Origin: an uncultured Lachnospiraceae bacterium
GTDB taxonomy: Bacteria; Bacillota; Clostridia; Lachnospirales; Lachnospiraceae
DNA length: 15,539 nucleotides
Reading direction: 5' to 3'
Assembly (NCBI GenBank): GCA_947382415.1
Contig: CANCYO010000064.1
Coordinates: 1 to 15,539, forward strand
A model generated the notes under the pieces. It saw nothing but the letters and a program-made list of their open reading frames with translations. It ran no database searches and was not told the origin of the DNA. Shown piece by piece: positions 13,128 to 15,539 of this stretch. Positions within the stretch are counted from its first letter, which is position 1, and each line of letters starts with the position of its first letter. Both the position numbers and the translations under genes were made by a program.

Positions 13128-14138
13128 ATGGCAAAAATCAGTATTTTGGGAGGCGGAAGCTGGGGTATTGCGCTTTCTGTGCTGTTGCACAAGAACGGAC
13201 ATGAGATCACGATATGGTCAGCGCTGGAATCCGAGGTGGAAATGCTTTCAAAACAGCATGAGCACAAAATGCTTCCGGGTGTGAAGCTGGCGGAGGATAT
13301 GATATTTACGGCGGATGACTCTGAGGCTGTAAAGGATAAAGATCTGCTTGTCATGGCGGTGGCAAGCTCGTATACCAGAAGAACTGCAAACCGCATCGCA
13401 GGTCTTGTGGAGCAGGGGCAGAAGATTGTCAATGTAGCCAAAGGTATCGAGGATAAGACCCTGATGACTCTGTCGGAGATCATAGAACAGGAGATACCTC
13501 AGGCAGATGTGGCAGTGCTGTCCGGCCCCTCCCATGCGGAGGAGGTGGGAAGGGGGATACCCACTTCCGTTGTGGTGGGCGCCAGAAGCAGGGCCACAGC
13601 AGAGTATATACAGAATCTTTTTATGAGCGAGGTGTTTCGGGTGTACACAAGCCCGGATGTTCTGGGAATTGAGCTGGGCGGATCGCTGAAGAATGTTGTG
13701 GCTCTGGCTGCGGGAATTGCGGACGGGCTGGGCTATGGGGACAACACCAAAGCGGCGCTTATCACCAGAGGCATCACGGAGATCGCAAGGCTTGGCACTG
13801 CCATGGGCGGCAGTTTTGAGACTTTCTGCGGTCTTACCGGTATCGGGGATCTGATCGTGACCTGTGCTTCCATGCATTCCAGAAACCGCCGCGCAGGCAT
13901 TCTCATCGGTCAGGGTAAGACCATGCAGGAGGCTATGGACGAAGTTCAGATGGTGGTGGAAGGCGTGTATTCCGCCAGAGCGGCCATGGCGCTGGCAGAA
14001 AAATACGATGTTCAGCTTCCTATCATAGAGCAGGTCAACGCAGTGCTGTTTGAGGGCAAGAGCGCCGATCTGGCCGTGAAGGAACTGATGCTTCGCGATA
14101 AGAAGATTGAGATATCCGATGATATGTGGAAGGAATGA
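13128..14138 (+). CDS. gpsA: NAD(P)-dependent glycerol-3-phosphate dehydrogenase
   Basis: Reduces dihydroxyacetone phosphate to sn-glycerol 3-phosphate in the cytoplasm, feeding PlsY just upstream. The 336-residue product starts with the dinucleotide-binding ISILGGGSWGIAL (G8-G9-G10, W12, G13). Further family features are NVAKGIE (102-108, with K105), SGPSHAEEV (from S132), the catalytic lysine K188 in GGSLKNVVALAAG, then GYGDNTKAALITRG and GLTGIGDLIVTC. All are intact and length is normal. AGGAGA at 13121-13126 precedes ATG 13128. It is the last gene of the operon and converges on metF, with an inverted repeat at 14162-14188 between them. Confidence 0.97.
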   Translation: MAKISILGGGSWGIALSVLLHKNGHEITIWSALESEVEMLSKQHEHKMLPGVKLAEDMIFTADDSEAVKDKDLLVMAVASSYTRRTANRIAGLVEQGQKIVNVAKGIEDKTLMTLSEIIEQEIPQADVAVLSGPSHAEEVGRGIPTSVVVGARSRATAEYIQNLFMSEVFRVYTSPDVLGIELGGSLKNVVALAAGIADGLGYGDNTKAALITRGITEIARLGTAMGGSFETFCGLTGIGDLIVTCASMHSRNRRAGILIGQGKTMQEAMDEVQMVVEGVYSARAAMALAEKYDVQLPIIEQVNAVLFEGKSADLAVKELMLRDKKIEISDDMWKE

Positions 14139-14161
14139 GAAAAGATCAATGTGATGGAAAA

Positions 14162-14188
14162 TGTGGCGGCTAGGAGATAGCCGCCACA
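14162..14188 (-). terminator. Terminator hairpin shared by convergent gpsA and metF
   Basis: A perfect 11-bp inverted repeat (14162-14172 and 14178-14188) with a 5-nt loop. On the - strand it is followed by TTTTCC, fitting the end of metF; on the + strand by ATTTCTG, giving weaker termination for gpsA. The metF stop codon (14172-14170) begins its 3' arm, and the 5' arm and loop are metF codons. Confidence 0.75.
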
Positions 14189-15021
14189 ATTTCTGCAGTC
14201 GTTTTGGGTTTGTTCATGGAATAGATATGGATGCCGTCCACACCGATCTGTTTCAAATCAAGTATCTGGCGCACACAATAGTCTATGCCGGCCTTGCGCA
14301 TATCCTCCGCATTGTCGCTGTATTTGGCGATGATGTCTGCCAGAGCTTTCGGTATGCTGGAACCGGACAGAGAGATGGTGGTTCCGATCTGTTTGGCGGT
14401 GGTTATTGGCATGATGCCTGCGTGGAGGGGAATGGTGATCCCTTTCTGCAGAGCCCGGTCGCGGAAAGTATAAAAGTAATCGTTGTCAAAAAACATCTGT
14501 GTGATAAAGAAGTCTGCGCCGGCATCCTGTTTTTTCCTGAGGTATTGCAGATCGGCCTCCAGGCTGAAGGATTCCGGGTGTTTCTCGGGATAACAGGCGC
14601 CTGCGATCTGCAGATCGGTATGTTCTCTCAGAAACGCAATCATATCGCAGGCATGGTCAAAATCTCTGGACGCATACTGCTCGTCGCTCATATCCCTTGG
14701 ACGGTCGCCGCGCAGAGCCAGTACGCTGGATATATTGGCGGCTTTTAATGCATCATAGACATTGAGCAGATCCTCTTTCCGGCTGCCCACGCATGTCATA
14801 TGGGCCAGTGCGGGGATGTGCAGCGTATTCTGAATGTAGGAAGCTATGTCGATGGTCCTTTTGGAGCGGCTGCCTCCCGCACCGTAGGTGACGCTGATAA
14901 AGGCCGGATTTAATGCGCTCAGCCTGTCCAGAGTTTCATAGGCTGAGGCAAAATTCACATCCTCCTTGGGAGGGAACACCTCCAGAGAAAGTGTCTGATG
15001 GTAATGACTTGTATTCTGCAT
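14170..15021 (-). CDS. metF: 5,10-methylenetetrahydrofolate reductase
   Basis: Flavoenzyme that reduces methylene-tetrahydrofolate to methyl-tetrahydrofolate, the methyl donor for methionine synthesis and, in acetogens, a step of the Wood-Ljungdahl methyl branch. The 283-residue product forms a single TIM barrel. Visible motifs are SLEVFPPK with E14, the expected proton donor; FISVTYGAGGS (41-51); HMTCVG (74-79); VLALRGDRP with D106; AGACYPEKHPE; and ITQMFFDNDYFY. The start chosen is the ATG on 15021-15019, with GAGGA (15032-15028) 6 nt upstream. The ATG two codons earlier sits directly against that site, and an in-frame ATG far upstream (15165) adds residues with no counterpart in MetF. No metH or Wood-Ljungdahl gene is in the window, so the pathway context stays open. 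Confidence 0.95.
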   Translation of the reverse strand: MQNTSHYHQTLSLEVFPPKEDVNFASAYETLDRLSALNPAFISVTYGAGGSRSKRTIDIASYIQNTLHIPALAHMTCVGSRKEDLLNVYDALKAANISSVLALRGDRPRDMSDEQYASRDFDHACDMIAFLREHTDLQIAGACYPEKHPESFSLEADLQYLRKKQDAGADFFITQMFFDNDYFYTFRDRALQKGITIPLHAGIMPITTAKQIGTTISLSGSSIPKALADIIAKYSDNAEDMRKAGIDYCVRQILDLKQIGVDGIHIYSMNKPKTTAEIVAAIS

Positions 15022-15061
15022 GTTCATTCCTCGATTCCTGATTTTAGTATTTTCAGTTATA

Positions 15062-15166
15062 TGACAACATGTTCTTTGTTGTGTGACAACATGTCCTCCG
15101 TTGTCATGGTAACATGAAAATGGAGGAAGCGCAAGCTTGCTTTTGCCCTGAAAATAGTGTAACATG
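15062..15166. repeat. Spaced CATGTT repeats in the metF upstream region
   Basis: TGACAACATGT occurs exactly at 15062-15072 and 15084-15094, a 22-bp period. Related GTAACATG copies are at 15109-15116 and 15159-15166. Read toward metF they are CATGTTGT twice and CATGTTAC twice. The first three are spaced 22-23 bp, about two helical turns, as expected for sites bound on one face of DNA. A regulatory role is inferred. The rest of the 245-bp spacer is AT-rich and holds no gene I can support. Confidence 0.55.
15106..15134 (-). promoter_or_regulatory. Tentative metF promoter
   Basis: On the - strand TTGCGC (15134-15129) and TACCAT (15111-15106) are 17 bp apart, and the -10 is preceded by TGT, giving an extended -10. 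Both boxes are weak matches. If correct, transcription starts near 15099 and the two exact 11-bp repeats lie in the transcribed leader. The -35 overlaps a 10-bp palindrome (GCAAGCTTGC, 15131-15140). Confidence 0.3.
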
Positions 15167-15266
15167 TGAGTAATCGGAAAAAAATGTGATTTTGGATTAA
15201 GTAAGAGATTCGGAGATTAAAAAGCTTAAACTTAAATAAGAAATTTGGAAAGGAAACAGGAGAGGT

Positions 15267-15539
15267 ATGGGAGCGCAATTTCAGGGAACAAGAGAGTATG
15301 TGGCCAGTGAGGAACTGATGGCCAGTGTGAATATCGCCATGGCACTGCAGAAGCCCCTGCTCATCAAGGGGGAGCCCGGCACCGGTAAGACCATGCTGGC
15401 GGAGGCTGTGGCCAAAGCATTGGACAAGCGTCTGATCATCTGGAATATCAAGTCCACCACCAAAGCTCAGGAGGGCTTGTATGTATATGACACGATCCAG
15501 AGACTTTACGACGGACAGTTCGGCGAGGAGGGTGTGGAC
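15267..15539 (+). CDS. MoxR-type AAA+ ATPase, N-terminal part only
   Basis: The first 91 codons of a gene that runs off the right edge. The start is ATG 15267, with AGGAGAGG at 15258-15265 upstream. The visible N-terminus contains YVASEELMASVNIAMALQKP followed by the Walker A motif GEPGTGKTM (35-43) and then LAEAVAKALDKRLIIWNIKSTT, the layout of MoxR/RavA-like AAA+ ATPases. These act as chaperone-like ATPases, usually beside a von Willebrand factor A-domain protein, so such a gene is expected just outside the window. Walker B and the arginine finger are not visible. The gene is divergent from metF; no confident promoter was found, with TTGGAT at 15192-15197 the best weak -35 candidate. Confidence 0.88.
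   Translation, partial: MGAQFQGTREYVASEELMASVNIAMALQKPLLIKGEPGTGKTMLAEAVAKALDKRLIIWNIKSTTKAQEGLYVYDTIQRLYDGQFGEEGVD

Noticed and set aside
14161..14748. 195-codon open frame on the + strand opposite metF
   Set aside because: It is antisense to a clear MetF coding region, has no recognisable motif, and fits a mirror effect of codon usage.
15131..15140. GCAAGCTTGC as a hairpin terminator
   Set aside because: A 10-bp palindrome without loop cannot form a stable terminator stem, and no gene ends there.
15022..15165. In-frame upstream extension of metF by 48 codons
   Set aside because: It contains the phased repeats, has no match to the MetF N-terminus I know, and a well-placed ribosome site supports the start at 15021.
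15062..15166. CRISPR array
   Set aside because: Repeats are only 8-11 bp, few and unevenly spaced; no cas genes are present.

Overview
The window is about 15.5 kb of gene-dense chromosome with moderate GC, purine-rich Shine-Dalgarno sites before nearly every gene, and housekeeping gene content. The order lepB, rnhB, a FliK-like gene, an FlhB-tail gene, yraN resembles the Firmicutes rnhB-ylqG-ylqH locus. A radical SAM/DUF512 gene followed by der, plsY and gpsA is typical of Clostridia. I infer a member of the Lachnospiraceae or a close relative; no rRNA, tRNA, insertion sequence, phage gene or CRISPR array is visible.

Region 1 (34-4770, + strand) is a tightly packed run of six genes. They encode signal peptidase I, RNase HII, a FliK-like hook-length/export-switch protein (YlqG-like), a stand-alone FlhB C-terminal-domain protein (YlqH-like), the UPF0102 protein YraN, and the PgeF/YlmD multicopper-oxidase-fold protein. 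Overlaps and gaps are mostly below 45 bp, which suggests cotranscription from a promoter left of the window.

Region 2 (about 4790-8258, + strand) is a two-component system: an OmpR/PhoB-type response regulator and a 909-residue sensor kinase. The kinase has a very large extracytoplasmic domain, several membrane segments and a degenerate G1 box. It converges on prs at a hairpin (8264-8296).

Region 3 (8322-9521, - strand) is a long, divergent ribose-phosphate pyrophosphokinase gene. Its promoter lies back-to-back with, and overlaps, the promoter of the + strand operon; a perfect 14-bp palindrome sits in the shared promoter DNA. This is the best candidate for an undescribed regulatory arrangement here.

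Region 4 (9669-14138, + strand) is a DUF512 radical SAM protein, the double-GTPase ribosome assembly factor Der, and the phospholipid-precursor pair PlsY and GpsA. GpsA makes the glycerol-3-phosphate that PlsY acylates. The DUF512 protein carries an in-frame AVGK tandem repeat.

Region 5 (14170-15539) holds metF on the - strand, whose terminator hairpin includes its own last codons and stop. Next come a 245-bp divergent spacer with spaced CATGTT-type repeats, and the start of a MoxR-type AAA+ ATPase gene cut by the window edge. No system here is wholly unknown. The least understood elements are the orphan export-switch pair, the DUF512 radical SAM protein, the large sensor kinase, and the two divergent control regions.
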